From: Chrysoporthe austroafricana
Taxonomy: Eukaryota; Ascomycota; Sordariomycetes; Diaporthales; Cryphonectriaceae
Direction: 5' to 3'
DNA length: 64,000 nt
Assembly (NCBI GenBank): GCA_001051155.2
Contig: JYIP02000017.1
Location: forward strand, 208,231 to 272,230
Position 1 is the first letter of the stretch. The number at the start of each line of letters is the position of its first letter. The position numbers and the translations under genes were made by a program. This document shows positions 9,888 through 23,007 of this stretch, piece by piece. The notes under the pieces were generated by a model. It saw only the letters and a list, made by a program, of their open reading frames with translations, had not been told where the DNA came from and did no database searches.

Positions 9888-12634
9888 GTTGGCTCGCATA
9901 TACGGTTCAGGCTGCCAGTAATTAGTACCTTTGATTCCGCGAGGGGAGTAATCGATCACCAGCTGAAGCTCGAGCAGAGAGGCCCGCGAGGAGAGACGAC
10001 ATCATCGCAAGCCGTAGCTCCCGGGGACCACGTCCCCTTTTGCTTTGTCTGAAGTCTCGACTCTTGACCGGCGGCTCGGCTGGACGCGGGACAAGCGACC
10101 ATGCGCCATCGTCTTACTACTCATCCAGACGATGTGATTACCGATCACCGCTAGGACTTGGCCCCATCCCGTCCCACTCGGGCTTCCTACACATTGACAC
10201 CACCAGGGCACGCGGGTCTCCCTGACGTTGCCCCTTGGTGAGGCCGATTGCGAGATGGCGGCATTCATCCACCTCCGGCCAGCTGCGTATGGTTCCTCAG
10301 CTGCGGTCTGCGGCCTCGGCTCCCCGAGACGAGACCAGCTGGCGGCTTAGAGCGAATGCCAGGCCGGGGCACTTGCTATGAACTCCACGTCGACGTTGTG
10401 CTAGTCTCGTGGATCTGGGTGGGTATCCGCGGGAGATCTGGAGACGTCCCGGGGATGATCCACCCAGCTTTCCCCACGGGGCTAAGCAGCGGTCTGCAAG
10501 GGAACATCCCGACATCGACGACGCCGGGTATGGTTGCCGACCAATCTCACCTTTCTTTTCTTGTTATGTGCTTGGGATACTTTCTCGGGAGCATTCGAAC
10601 ACCCGTGTCGAGGAATGCATATAAGGTCTGTTTCAGTCACACTGAATTCCACCGTAGAGGCGGTTGTCGTCGAAATCCAAGGCATGCAGCCCCGCAGACA
10701 AGCCAACCAGACCTACCACGTAGCCGTTCATCTGCGACCTCGTCGACCCATGACAGTCATAAAACACCCGGATCGAATCCACAGGCAGCTGGCTGCCCTC
10801 GCAAGAAGAACGGAAGCCACACATCGTCATGCCAATTCGCTGCGAGCCTGACAACAAGCCTGCGGCAACAACCAGTCACCTTCGGTGCAAACGGTGAGGG
10901 CCGCAACCAAGCACGGGCACCATGTCCAGACAAGGGCTGTCTTGTCAGGCGAACGCGATCGAGTCGTATGCCCTGCACCGCCGTCATGATTGTGCTGTAG
11001 CTTCACAACCAGGATACATATAGTACCTGCAAGTATTTTTTATCGACCTCCAAGTATCACATGGCACGCAGCAATCCGGCCACATAGGTACTATTCACAT
11101 CACAACTTCAAGGCACACGACATCAGGAAAACTGCAATAATTTTAGTCTCCCCCCAACCCCCCCCCCAAAAAAAAAGTCCTCACACGATGAACTCATCGC
11201 TAGAGTGCCCTCATCCCACACCGCTGCCTTGCACGAGGGTCACGATGAGTCCCCTGCGGGATTACATCGCGCCGGCAGCCCATCAGTTGGTCTTGCAAGT
11301 GCTGCACCGCTCATGTGCAGGATGTGCCGTGGTGCCCTGACCCGTACACTCCTTGACTTCGTCACCCAAGGCATTCCAGCATGTTGAGCCCCAGCAGCAT
11401 TGCCAGCCCATGGTTGCAGCGATACCGACAACAACGTTTTCGGTGGGGCTTGCGGAGGGGTCGTATGCTGAGCAGCTCTATCTTCCGCGTAGAACTGTGC
11501 GCGCTCGTGTTGTTGTTTGGATACTTGTTACATGAGGGCGGGATTGTCAGCCTATCAATATTATGATTCCTTGATATGCTACTCATAAAAGATTATTAGG
11601 TCCCAAGAGGGCCCCTAGGATAGTCTCACTTGCTTCTTGCCTCTTGCCTCGTGCAGACGGGCAATTAATGGTGCGAATGATGCTCGTTTTGTATCTGCTG
11701 GTTGGAGTATGAGGTTGGAAACAGTGGTTTGAGTTCTCAAAGGGTCGATTGGTGCTGTTGGAAGTTGGTGAAGACAGGAAAGCAATGAAATCTCTAGCAC
11801 CGTAAGCGCGGCACTCTTATATAGTTGTTTAACGACGGCGGGATGAATCACACTGCCTCTCTCAAGAGGCATGCTGTTACTGTACTGTACTACCATGTTG
11901 TCAAGATCAAGTCAGTTCCTCCCTGCCGACTCATAACCAAGAAGTACTTTTCACTAGACTCGGCGGAGGGCGGTGGATGCTAAGCGACTCGTGACTGGTG
12001 AGGAGACAGAAACGAAGCCTCTGTCGTGACAGGACCCTGAGAACTGAAATTGTGACTGGGGTAAAGAACAGACGCTCACCTGCATTGCAGACCTCCGTCA
12101 TCATCTTATTATTATGTCTAGCACGTGAAGACCCGAGTGGCCAGACGATCAACATGAACCCCTCGATAGTACGGCACCGCCTCGTCTCTCTCAACTACGG
12201 GACATCAATGACGTACAGTCTGGGGTACGGATGCAGGAGACCTCCTCGGTTCCTTATATCCTTCCCCTCATATCCGGCTGCGGGCCGCTGCATGATGTGA
12301 GATCAGACGCGATCACAGTAACCAGCAATGCAATCCTCCAGGGACTCGCAAAGAAGGTCGTTGCAGGCTAAGCCACGGCAGATCATGATCCGTGCCATGG
12401 CTTCCATGCATCGAGGCCATACAGTTACCGGAAGATCAACATGGTCTTTGATGGATATGCTACAAAAGCACAAAAAGAGAACCGTTATTACCACCCTCCC
12501 ACATCCCTTTCCCATATTGTCGAATAAAGTCATTATACGTAACGCATTCCGCCATGCATTGTAAGGGGGAAGAAAATAGAACCCAAAGGTCCAGCTACTC
12601 TCTGCCCCGCCCATTAAGCACCTATCTCTCGTAG
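9888..12634. other. Long intergenic region, no clear gene
   Basis: 2.7 kb without a recognisable gene. A mixed poly-C/poly-A tract sits near 11148-11177. One minus-strand frame (about 10663-10830, peptide containing MNGYVVGLVGLSAGLHALDF) reads more protein-like than its surroundings, but I recognise no family and no start or splice context, so it is not called. Confidence 0.5.
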
Positions 12635-15600
12635 TCACCCCTGCCCGCCAAAATATCTCGGCTCATCGAAGACATGGTAACGATGACCTCTCACGCCCTC
12701 GCCCCTAAACAGGGCTGGAAACCTTGCGCCCTCGGGCACCTCAGCCTCGGTCACCCTCTTATCCCGCACCTCTTCATCCAGGGTCTGTACCCTCGCCATC
12801 TCCTCTTCCGAGCGCGGCACGACAAACTTGCCGACCTGTAGCTCAGTATCGGTGATGGTGCTGCGGCTCACACGCGCGTATCCGACGCGGTTGAGGCCCT
12901 TGTATAGTATGTATTCGCACCACCTGTCCCAGTCTGTAGGGTCGATGTCGTGCATCCCCGAGATTTCTGAGACGTAGGTCTTGTAGTTGCCCTCACCAGG
13001 CTTCGTCACAAGGTATGACAGCAGGATCGCAGGTCGGTTCGTCACGGTCCCCATCAGATTGGACAGATACTCTGTCTGCAGCCTCCTATCCTCAGGATCT
13101 TCTTCCTGCCCGGAATGGAACACGAACACGTCAACCAACTGACCGTACGCTTCGATGGTCGCATGGATTGCCGGCGCGAGTTCGCCCACCGGACTAGGCA
13201 AAAGATGATGCGTCGAGTTGACGATGGGAAATTTGGAGAGAAGCGCAGAACCCCATGTGTGCTTGTTCGGGCCGGGGCCGTAGTCGACGTACATGCCAAG
13301 GTCTTCGGCAAGATACTGGGTGGTATCGCGATTTCCCATGATAATGCGCTGGTTGTCACTCTCCAGCAGACCGACAACGTCTAGCTCAAGCTCTTTGATG
13401 AGGTCGCGCATTCGGATTTCGGAGGACCACATGTCATTGTCCAGTGAGAAGTGGATTGTCCAGATACCCGCCGTGATAAGGTTTTCGTTTGGGTGATGAG
13501 GCTTGTAATCGTTGGTAGGGAAGCGCATGAACGCTGCGCCGAGGAAGAGCAGGTTCAGTACACCAAGAGAAGCAAGGTGATAAATCCTGTGCGGCTTGGG
13601 TGCGGATGTCATGACAGGTCGCTTTCCCGCGCGTCGGCTATTCTTGATGTTGTTGATGTCGAGCACGCCAGCACCAATGAGCAGCCACGTGGTCATCATC
13701 ACCCAGTCAGTGTGTTCACGGACAAGGGGACCGCCGGGGACGAAGGCGTACGCGACGACCCAGACGTGGAAGAGCAGCATGATGTTATAAATGAGGAAGC
13801 CTATTCCGAAGGTTGAAGCGGGACTCTTCTTGGCGGCATTGCTGATGATGGGGAAAGAAACCGCCATCAGGAATGTGGCTGTTATGAGCGCGCCGAGGTA
13901 GCCGAACCAGTGGTGGAAGTAGGTCAGGACCGCAGCACCCACACAGCCAATGGCATAGAAAGTATAGGAGCTGACAAGCTGTGGCCGGAAGAGGCCGAGG
14001 AGAATTCCTCCGGTCATGGCAAAGATAGTGTACCAGGCTGACGTGTTCGCAGTCGGACCACGGATAGGATAGCCATCCCACACCCAGAGGATCATGGTAC
14101 TGGTGTCGGAGAGGAGGGAATGCAGACCAAACATCAAACCGCCGATGCTGCATGCTGATAATAGCACCGAGCCGTCCTTCAGCGCATCGGCACCGCCACT
14201 ATTAAGGACTCCGCGACGTGTGAACCTCAAAGCAGCGGGGACGGCCAAGACAAGACCCGTCAGATTCCAACCTCCATTTGCGGCATGCATGACCGGCCAG
14301 ATGGGGTTGTTGGTCCACCACATGAACTTGACGACGGTCGACATGAGCAGGCCCACGAGAAATGCAAGGATTCTGGACTCGAGTCGCCCTTCGTGAACAG
14401 ACTCAGAGTAGAAGGTGGCTGACCAGCCCAGACATTGCATAGTGACGGCGAAAGTGACAGTGCCGAGACGGGCGACAGGATCGGTAACGAGATAAGCGAG
14501 CAAGCCGGAAAGAGACAGCAGGTGTACTGTCCGCAAATTCCGCACGATCAGCGTCCTCAGCGGCGGGATGCCTAGGAGGAAGGGCGAGATGGTGCCCATA
14601 ATGGCAGCCTCGAAGCCTGATATACCCATATACCATAATGGGAAGACTAGAGCAGTATTAGGTCAGCGCTTTTGATTTTTGCCGCCATTTGGAACGTGGA
14701 GAAAGTCACTTACACCAGACCAACACTCCCAGGCTAGTGAGGATGGACCAAAAGACAAACTGCGGGTTGTCAGTGGGGAATCTGAGTGGACCTCGGGGAC
14801 TGGAATGCGCAACCTACGCCATGGTAGATATCAGCCACAATATCGATGGCCTCGTTCGTGCCGAACTGTGTCCCGAAGACGCCTGCTGTTGCTTTCTCTT
14901 TCCTGCCAAGCAGTCAGACTGGCATGCCGCCGGAAGGGTATATTGATCACTGAGCTTACTCTTTCTCAAGCTCAGCGGAGGAGACGGACGAGAAGTTGGC
15001 ACTAGATGGCGAGACACATTTAGAACCAAGATCATCAGGTAGTTCGTCTGTTTTTATTGTTTGTTTTGTCGGTACACATGTGCCCAGATGTGTGTACATA
15101 CAAACAAGACAAGGGGTTTTCTCTGCTCCATGGAAGGTCTACTTCGGAAGCCAATTGACATACCCCTTGCTGATACCCTTTACATCCCTTATGATCACCT
15201 CGAATGAATTGAAATCAAGAGCCGTGACAGCGTCAAACGCGACATCGAGGAGGACGAGGGACCACTCGAAAAAGGCGTAGGTGGTGTAAGCTAGGGATGA
15301 CTCCTGTCAGCACTCATCGCGCTACCTCTTGCCCCCCACCCAAAGGGCAGAGAATTCTCTCTCTCTCCAGAAACTCTCTCCCTTGCTTCCTGGGCTACTC
15401 ACCTCCGGGGACCCGGTGGACCTTGTGTTGTATGAAGAAGTAGATCAGGGGGATGATGCTACCGTAGAAGGCCCCAGACACGTATTTCCTGTACCTGATG
15501 GCCTGCGGGTTGGGCGGGCTCAGGGCGATGCAGCCAAAAGTCCACGGGATAGTGGCGAGCAGGTAGGAAATCATGAAGATATCGTGCCAGTCGTGGTCAT

Positions 15601-16067
15601 CGGTCGAGGTGATATATGTCCATCCCCCGCATGTGAGCGTCCGGAACAGGCCCCAGAACGCGACAAACCCGGGCAGCCTGTTGCCAGGCTTGCGCGACAA
15701 GAGATACCAAAAAGCGACGAGGGCGAACCTGGGGCCCGATGTTATGGCGATGAAGAGCTGAAAGAAGGACCGCTCGGGGTATCGATCGCCTATCGTCGCG
15801 GAGACGGAGGGAAACCATTCTTGTGGGTAGCCGAACCATTCGTTCTGGACGATCTTGTGGTAGTGGAGGGAGACACCGACGACGAGGGCGCTGAAGAAGG
15901 CGGCTAGAGATCACGGGCTGCCAGTCAGATCAAGGCGCGCGATTGAGAGCGGAGGGGTTCATGTGAGACATACTGTAGGCGACAATGGTGTGTAGCCAGC
16001 TGACCCAGACGCCGTTGAAGCTCAGCAACACGCCGCCGTCCTTGTCCTTGTACTTTGGCGCGGCCAT
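12635..16067 (-). CDS. CWH43: CWH43-like GPI-anchor lipid remodelling protein
   Basis: Seven exons: 16067-15974, 15903-15403, 15290-15164, 15001-14960, 14902-14818, 14759-14714 and 14646-12635. Every phase fits and the product has 968 residues, close to the size of yeast Cwh43p. The N-terminal third has several hydrophobic helices with the FRTLTCGGWTYITSTDDHDW region. The middle is a long multi-pass membrane part (for example WWTNNPIWPVMHAANGGWN). The C-terminal third is soluble and resembles an endonuclease/exonuclease/phosphatase fold (LLESDNQRI, DYGPGPNKHTWGSALLSKFP, VFVFHSGQEED). In yeast Cwh43p exchanges the diacylglycerol of GPI anchors for ceramide in the ER and affects wall integrity. 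It is divergent from UTP6 with about 1 kb between starts. Start choice: MAAPKYKDKD matches the expected short N-terminus. Confidence 0.93.
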
Positions 16068-17099
16068 CGTGATGGTTTGGACTATGGCCGCGACATCCAA
16101 CGGGGAGCGCGCGTGCGTGTGTGCGTGTGGGAAAGAGTGGCAGAGACAGACGAGCTGCTCCTGGGTCTTGTGGAGGTGAGGTCGAGGTCGAGGTCGAGGT
16201 CGAAGAGAGTGAGAAGGGCGCAGGATCAGGTGGGATGAGGGAAAAGAGAAAGCAAGGGAAGATGTCAGCTCCAGGATCGGCCTGGCTGGGCTGGATCTGC
16301 TGAGCTTCTCCGTAGCTGCCGAGCAGGAACCGCCCGGCGGAGGAGACCGTTCCTGCAGAGGTCATGGGAGAGCTACTAGGTACAGCACCACAGTACCATG
16401 TACAGTAGCGTTTCGCGACGCTCCATACCGCGGTACATAGCAGTACAGTACGTAAGTACTATAAACAATACGTACCATAGCAGCAGCCGCCTGCGACCCA
16501 GTACTGTACCGTCCAGTCTTGGCAGCCGGGCAGAGCATTACTAGTAAAGCCCGTCCCTCAGCAGGGGTCAGCGAGGGTATGACGTCCTGAGGGTGGGTTC
16601 TCAGGCGTTATATACATGTATCCGAATCTCATCATCTTAACCTTACTACACCTAAATGACAGGACCATCACAGGCTCACCTGGCGTCACAGGACTGGTCA
16701 GGGCTCTCTTGTAAGGCGTGCAGGTACTGTCATGTCCTCTTTTTATATCGCACGCCAGCTGTCAGGCGAGGGCATGGGCTTCTTCCCCCGCCCCCAGCCC
16801 ACCTGAAAATAAAAGGGAAAACTTAATGTAACGGTATCTCCCGCAGATACCGGCGATATACAGAGAGTACTGGGGTGCTGGGGCGCCTGGGTACCGTGCG
16901 CACAGACAGGGGCCCCCCAGCCTCTTTGGCGCGAGCCCCCGCTAAAAAGTCCAAGAGATCGACCCAGCTTTTTTTGACCTCTGACATTTCGATTCTTTTG
17001 ACTCGACTCGCCCCGCCCGACAGACCTCGCGACAGCCTCAGATCGCTTCTCACGAGGAGCACTACCACCCCTTCTCTTGCAATTTGTCAGCCCTCCGCC
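16068..17099. promoter_or_regulatory. Divergent CWH43/UTP6 intergenic region with GTAC-rich cluster
   Basis: About ten GTAC tetramers lie within 130 bp (16380-16509), many as AGTACTGTAC-like palindromes. I see no gene. A (GAGGTC)-type hexamer run lies near 16176-16202 in the probable CWH43 leader. A role as a regulatory cluster is inference only. Confidence 0.4.
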
Positions 17100-18414
17100 A
17101 TGGCTAACGTCGCAGAGAAGGCCCGCTTCCACCTCGAGCGCGCGGTCCCTCAGCTGCGCGAGTTCGAAGAGAAGGAGATCTTCTCAAAGGTAGGCCGCGA
17201 CATGCATGCACTCTCCCTCGGTGCCCCCTCCGTTATGCTGTGGCTGACATCTCCTCCCCTACCTATAGGAAGAAATCCGCACCATAGTCTCCAAACGTAC
17301 AGCCCACGAGCACCTCGTCCTCGGCCCCCGCTGTACCCCCTCCCACTTCCAGTCCTACGTCGCCTGGGAGCTCTCTCTCGACCGCCTCCGGCAGAAACGC
17401 TGCACCCGCAAGAAGATCAAGCACTCCACCTCCCACGCCTCTAACGCCCGCGTCTTCAACATCTACGAGCGCGGCGTCTTCCGCCACCCGGGCTCCCTCG
17501 CCCTCTGGAAAGAATATCTCGACTACGCTGCCCGAGCGAAAGCCACGAAGCGATGGAGGAAGATCGTCACGCGCGCCCTGAGGCTGCACCCTACGGATGT
17601 TAGCCTGTGGGTCCTGGCGGGACGGAGGGCCGCCGCGGATGGGGACGTCGACGGCGCGAGGGGGCTCTTCATGAGGGGCTGCCGGTTCTGTAACGCGGAT
17701 GAGGAGCTGTGGGTGGAGTATGCGAGGATGGAGATGGAGTGGCTGGGCAGGATGGACAAGAAGAGTAAGGGATCCGGTAAGAAGGGACATGAAGGCTCGA
17801 TGGCCACGCATGCGGTCCAGGAGGGCGACATATTGATGTTTGATGAGGACGACGACGAGGATGAGTTTGGTGACGGTGGGGACGGGGATGTCATCCTCCC
17901 GCAACCGCTGTCGGGTGAACAGAACAAGAAGGCGAAGGAGGCAGTGGAGGTCTTCGAGGAAGAGGCGATCAAGAAGCTCGAGAAGAGCCCCGCGCTCGAG
18001 GGCGCCATACCAAAAGCCATATTCGATGTCGCCAGGAAGCAATCATTTTGGAGCGCAGAGGCGGGCGAGGCCTTCTTCGACATGTTTGCCGGATTCACGA
18101 CCGTCTCGGCACAGCCCGCCATCATCGAGCATGTCCTAGACGCGATGAGGGAGGATTGTCCCACGCACTCTGCGACGTGCAGTTGTCTGATCCGGCAGCC
18201 GCTTGTTGGGGTTGACGTGGCGACGGCCGAGTTCCCGAAGGCGCTGCGCGAGGTATTGGCGAGGATCAAGACACAGATGGAGGCAACCGAGGACAAGGCC
18301 AGACTGGCTACGAAGGTGTCGGCATGGATTGACCCCGTCCTCGCAAGAGAGGATCTGGAAGACGGCCTGCGGACTGTGCTGGAGCACACGAAGCGGAAGC
18401 TCGAGAACCCGTGA
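17100..18414 (+). CDS. UTP6: UTP6, U3 snoRNA-associated SSU processome protein
   Basis: Two exons (17100-17189 and 17269-18414) with a 79-bp intron in phase 0 give 411 residues, near the family's usual length. The N-terminus MANVAEKARFHLERAVPQL with EEKEIFSK and EEIRTIVSKRTAHEH is the characteristic UTP6 opening. It is followed by HAT-type helical repeats (FNIYERGVFRHPGSLALWKE, YLDYAARAKATKRW, ALRLHPTDVSLWVLAGRRAA, ELWVEYARMEMEWLGRM). An acidic linker (DEDDDEDEFGDGGDGD) sits near the middle. UTP6 is part of the UTP-B subcomplex of the small-subunit processome in the nucleolus, needed for early 18S pre-rRNA cleavage. The gene converges on the EVE-domain gene, with 58 bp between stop codons. 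Confidence 0.93.
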
Positions 18415-18472
18415 GGCGGCTCAGCCAGTGTCTCACTATCTACACCTCGCAGAGCAGGGCACATACATGTCT

Positions 18473-19625
18473 TTACCCGGTAGCCCTGCCCTTCTCCTCT
18501 GCCAACGCCACGAGAAACTTCCACTCCTCTTCGCTCACCCGGCTCACGCTCAGCCGCGACTGCTTCAGCATCTGCATATTCTCCAGCGGCCCGCCCGCCT
18601 TCCCCAGCTCGCGCATCTCCTTCAGCTTGATGGGCTCGGGGAACTTAGTGCGGAACTCGACGTGCACGACGCTCCACCTCGGGTCCGAGGGCGAGGACTT
18701 GGGGTCGTAGTAGGGGGCCTCAGGGTCGTGGGCGGATACTGGGGATGTGATCAGCAGGCACATGGCAGGGGAGAGGAACCGAGATAAGGAACATGTGGTC
18801 TGCAGAGACCGCGGGATAACGTACCGTCGGGCGAATGCTCCTGCACAATCTCCATAGTCCCAACGATGCCCGGCTCCTTGCAGTTGGAATGCGAGAAGAA
18901 CGCGAGGTCGCCCTTCTTCATCGCCCTCAGGTTGTTGCGTGCTGTGAAACTGTCAGCCAACGCCGGCCCTTCAGAACCTCGCCCATCAAGACGTCCGGAT
19001 GGACCTACCCACGTAGTTCCTGATACCTGTACCCATAGCACGTCAGTATTGCCCCGCATCATCGCATGCACGTGTTTTGGCCGAGTAGGAGCGCGAACGA
19101 GCAGACGAGTTCGCGTCGCTAGTGAGTGAATGCGAAGGGGAAGAAGGAGAGAGAAGGCGCACCATCCCAAGGCTCGGGCTCCGTCCTGGCCGCCAGGTCG
19201 TCAATCGAGAACGAGATATCCTTGCCCCTCTCGTACCGCGTCTCAGGCTCCGCCTTCATGAGCCAGTACTGCCGGCCACCTGCTTCCGGCGCGTCCTTGG
19301 CCCCCGCCGCCGCCTCCGCAGTCCCCGCCTTGGCCGGTGTATCCCGGGGTGCCTCGTCGCCGACGCCGTTGGTGTCGGCCTTCGTCTGCCGCGCGGCGGG
19401 CTTCTTGGCCGTCTTGCGGGCGCTTGCTCCCTCCTCCTCCTCCGCGGCCGCTGCCGACCTGCCCGGTGCCTTTGCCTTCGCCTTCGCCTTTGCCTTTGTC
19501 CTCGGCATAGAAGGCGGCACAGCCCCCACGCCCTCCTTGGCCGCCTCCGTCCTCTGGCGCGTCGAGCGCCGCCGCGGCGGCGCGTCTCCTGCCCCGTCGG
19601 CCTGGGCCGCCTTCCGCTTTGGCAT
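18473..19625 (-). CDS. EVE-domain protein (THYN1-like)
   Basis: Four exons: 19625-19163, 19026-19009, 18941-18825 and 18738-18473, all phase 1, giving 287 residues. Residues 1 to about 125 are a low-complexity basic tail with [10 protein letters not shown] and other lysine/alanine runs, likely nuclear targeting. The EVE domain follows: [22 protein letters not shown] joined across an 18-nt micro-exon to [21 protein letters not shown], then [17 protein letters not shown] and RWSVVHVEF. Omitting the micro-exon would remove the conserved G-I-R-N-Y segment, so it must be spliced in. EVE/PUA-like domains bind modified bases in DNA or RNA, and human THYN1 binds 5-hydroxymethylcytosine-type marks. 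The ligand in this fungus is unknown. Confidence 0.9.
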
Positions 19626-20951
19626 CCTGGTCAGACCGGCTTTGTCCCGGCGATCAGTCGCGACAAGAATCGGGTGCAAACTCGAGCTTGAGCCTGATGT
19701 GCGGGTCTGGGACGTGAAGTATGGGCCTAGGCGCGATGTGCACGCGAGGCGCTGTGACCGGGGGAGGCCTGGACCATGCGCGCCGGGCAGGGGAAGACGA
19801 TGCAGGGTTGGCAAAGTTTGGCCGGAGACAGCACGCGGGATTGAGTGCGGCATACGAGAGAGGATTGCGTCAGAGGCCGCTAAATGCTCGAGAATAAGTT
19901 CAAAACGCGGCCGTATTCTCACAGAGGTCGCGGCAGGCCTTGTTTGCAAGCACGCACAGCGCCACGTGCTTGTCTCGTACCTGGGAGATAGAGTGAGTAC
20001 TGCACGTAGTGCGGCCCTCTCCTCCCCCCACTAGCGTAGCCTATTCTTTTGATCCGTTGTCCAGGCCCCTTAACAGCGTTGGAAGATGCACTACCCAGTA
20101 TGCCCAGTATTATGCTGCTTCTTGTCCGTGGGGTTTCCCCTCGTCCATCCTTTGTCTTTACTACATATCCTCTCTCCTCACCCCATTGCCTTGCACATTT
20201 CCAGTGGTACACCGGGTCTTCCATTAAGTCTACACAATGCATGACGAATCTAGTGCAGTCTGCCCTGCTGCCGCGAGACGCTGAGGAAGCACGTAGGCGG
20301 CTGAGAAGCAATCAGTGATCACGGCTGCTGCTAAGACTGCCCAAGCAAGCCTGGTGGATAGCCCCCCTGCGCCTGGTCTGGCAGGTTGGCATTATTAGCT
20401 ATCCCCTCGAGATGCCATGGCTGTGGTATGGAGTCTCAACCTGCACTGCGGGGGCGGAGGGGGGAGGGGTGACAGCGCGAACGCAAACAACAGAATCGAA
20501 ATTACTAATCCGCAGAGCAGAGTCTGGTTCCCACAAGCGGGAACCCGCGCGACATCCGGCGCCGACCTGCAGGCGAGGCGGCATCTCCCCATCGCGCGAT
20601 GTCCCTGCATATCACGCAACGCTCGAGGCCGGCGCCGCACCCTCCACCTCCATCGCCCTTCCGATCATTGGCACGCATGTTGGGTCCCGCCTCCGCTTCG
20701 GGCATCTGCGAGACCGTCGCCATGGCCGATCTTGCCCGGCGACAAGCCGCGACATCGTGGGGTCGATAAGCCAGCTTAATAATGTGATCGAGGGGCCGGA
20801 TGATGGAAGCCCTCGTTCCTCGCCTATAAGAACAAGCAAGGTCCTCGGAGATGGCGTCCCGTGTAATACAGACTTGCCACCACCCACCGTCCCCCAGACC
20901 TCTCTCTTTCCTCAGTACATTTTCTGCCACCCTCCTCACGCGTGCCCCAGG
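19626..20951. other. Intergenic, no gene seen
   Basis: Shared upstream region of the EVE gene (minus) and the DUF1993 gene (plus). A TATA-like CCTATAAGAA lies near 20822, about 130 bp before the DUF1993 start. Other open frames here are short and unrecognised. Confidence 0.45.
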
Positions 20952-21541
20952 ATGTCTGTCTACGACACCGTCGCCCCGCTCTTCATCAGCGGCCTGCAGA
21001 CGTACGACCACGTCCTTGCACAGGCTGAGGCGTATGCGAAGGAGAAGGGCCTCGACGTCGATGCCACCTTCTTCGAAGCCCGCCTCGTTGACGATATGTT
21101 GCCTCTGAAGTTCCAGGTCCAGAACACAACCCGCCTGGCCCAGATCAATATCGGACGCCTCATCGGTGAGGACGTCACACCGTTCGAGCCCGACGAGAAG
21201 ACTGTAGCAGACCTGCGGAAGAGGGTCCAGAAGACGTTGGAATTTCTCAAGAGTGTCGATGCTACGAAGGCAGCCGGCAAGGAGGAGACCCTTGTCGACC
21301 TGTAAGTCGCCGCCCCCCCTTCTCCCGAAGACGACGACCCTCGAGAGGTGTTCGTGTTCTGAATCTCGAGGTTTGTAGACCTGCTCTGGGCAAGACGCAC
21401 AAGACTCCCGCCAAGGTCGCGGTCTTGCACCATGGCCTTCCCAACTTTTTCTTCCACCTGAACACTGGATACGCCATCCTCAGGGCCAAGGGCGTGCCGA
21501 TCGGGAAGAAAGACTATCTCACCCCATTCCTGCCATTCTAG
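20952..21541 (+). CDS. DUF1993 family protein
   Basis: Two exons (20952-21301 and 21379-21541), 77-bp intron in phase 2, product 170 residues. The sequence MSVYDTVAPLFISGLQTYDH followed by FFEARLVDDMLPLKFQVQNT and, after the intron, HHGLPNFFFHLNTGYAILR and a terminal PIGKKDYLTPF is the classic DUF1993 pattern, which is normally about 165-175 residues. The family is widespread in fungi and bacteria and adopts a DinB-like helical bundle; the function is unknown. There is no signal peptide, so it is likely cytosolic. A stand-alone gene. Confidence 0.9.
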
Positions 21542-23007
21542 GTCGGAAAGCCGTTCCTGTACTTGTTTGGCGTAATAGCAAGAGCCGGAATGGCGGGAGG
21601 CGTTGAAGAATCCAATGCACTGCAGCTCATATACCAATCTCAAGAAATCATCCACTGCCCACTGAGCAGCATGTCTTTCGGGTGAACAACACCTCGAAGT
21701 GGGCCCGAGGCCTCTGCTACCCTTCCACGTGACTCGGGCGAGTGTATCTCGGTGCTCGGAGACAACTCCGCGATCCTAATCGTTCGGCCGGCATGGCATG
21801 GGCCAAGCGCCTGGTGGAGCTACCTCGACGGCAAGGTGCCCCCTCCTGAGGGGCCGACAGGAGTGCTTCAGGATGTGAGACTCAACAATTCTGGGCTTCG
21901 GGACGTCATCTGGCCGCTCGAGAAGACAGTTTGACCTCACATCTGCCGTTAGCATCTGAGACTATGCCGAACCCCTCGAATGTTTGCACCGCACAAAGTC
22001 GATGGAGTCTCGGAATAAAGTCAGCTCTCCTGCTCATTACAGGGTAATGGTGAAATTCAGACACGCTCAGCGGATACATTCCTTGTCAACGGCTACAGCT
22101 TGCACGCGGGTCAATGACTCGTCATATGCACATATCAATCAAGAGCAATGCAGGCACAGGTCCGGAGAGCCTGATAGGTAAATATCTTACCAGTCTCGAC
22201 TTCGGACGAACCTACGCCAGAAGGCTGCCGACCTCGTTGGCGCCCGCATTCACAAGGCTCCTACCCTCGTCGATGCCGCACGCATCATATAAACAGATGA
22301 GCACGAGCGCCGGAAAATCCAAAAGATCGCCCTGCCAAGAGAAGTGGTCGTGTCACCAAAACCTCGCTAATCGGCACGCCGCGCTGCTGTGCGGATGTAA
22401 TGCTACCTAGCGACGAGTCAGTCGCCACGTTTGAGCAACCTCGCTTCCGTGACCTCCTGCCCCTGACGCATAAAAAAAATATCGCTACGATATCTATGTT
22501 CAGCCACACCCGCGTCATTGGTCCTAGGGGCTAGGAATCCATGTCTCACGGAGGTCTTGTCGAGTTTGGCGCAATGCGACGAACTTTACATAGCCCCGAA
22601 TCCACTGCCCAGCCTTGACTTTATCACCATCTTCATGTCTCACCGTTGAAGTCTGTCCGAGGTCGTCACGCCAAGACTCTTTTGTCTTTCTGCTTATACA
22701 ATGTCTAACTCAATCTGAGTTACAATCACAACGCACGTCCAGGTCTCGACCTCGGATAGACTTTTCACGCGCCCTCATCCTCCCTCACGGGGAGGATCGC
22801 TACCCCAGGAAAGATATTCCATTCACTCGCCATCCACGATTGAGTTAGCAGAGAACGTCGGTCAGGCAAAGAACGAGGGGCGGCCGTCGTGAGAGGCTCT
22901 GCAATACTTATTAAACCGGGCAGACGCAACACAGCCACTCATTTACACAAGTCCCCACGACAACCACGATCCTTCGAAACGGAATTTTGCATACAGCAAA
23001 CAGCAAT
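21542..23007. other. Intergenic, no gene seen
   Basis: About 1.5 kb between the DUF1993 gene and the receptor gene. Only short unrecognised frames are present. The last few hundred bases are the probable promoter and leader of the receptor gene. Confidence 0.45.

Noticed and set aside
15925..16365. 146-codon minus-strand frame upstream of CWH43
   Set aside because: It overlaps the first CWH43 exon in another frame and probably covers only its leader.
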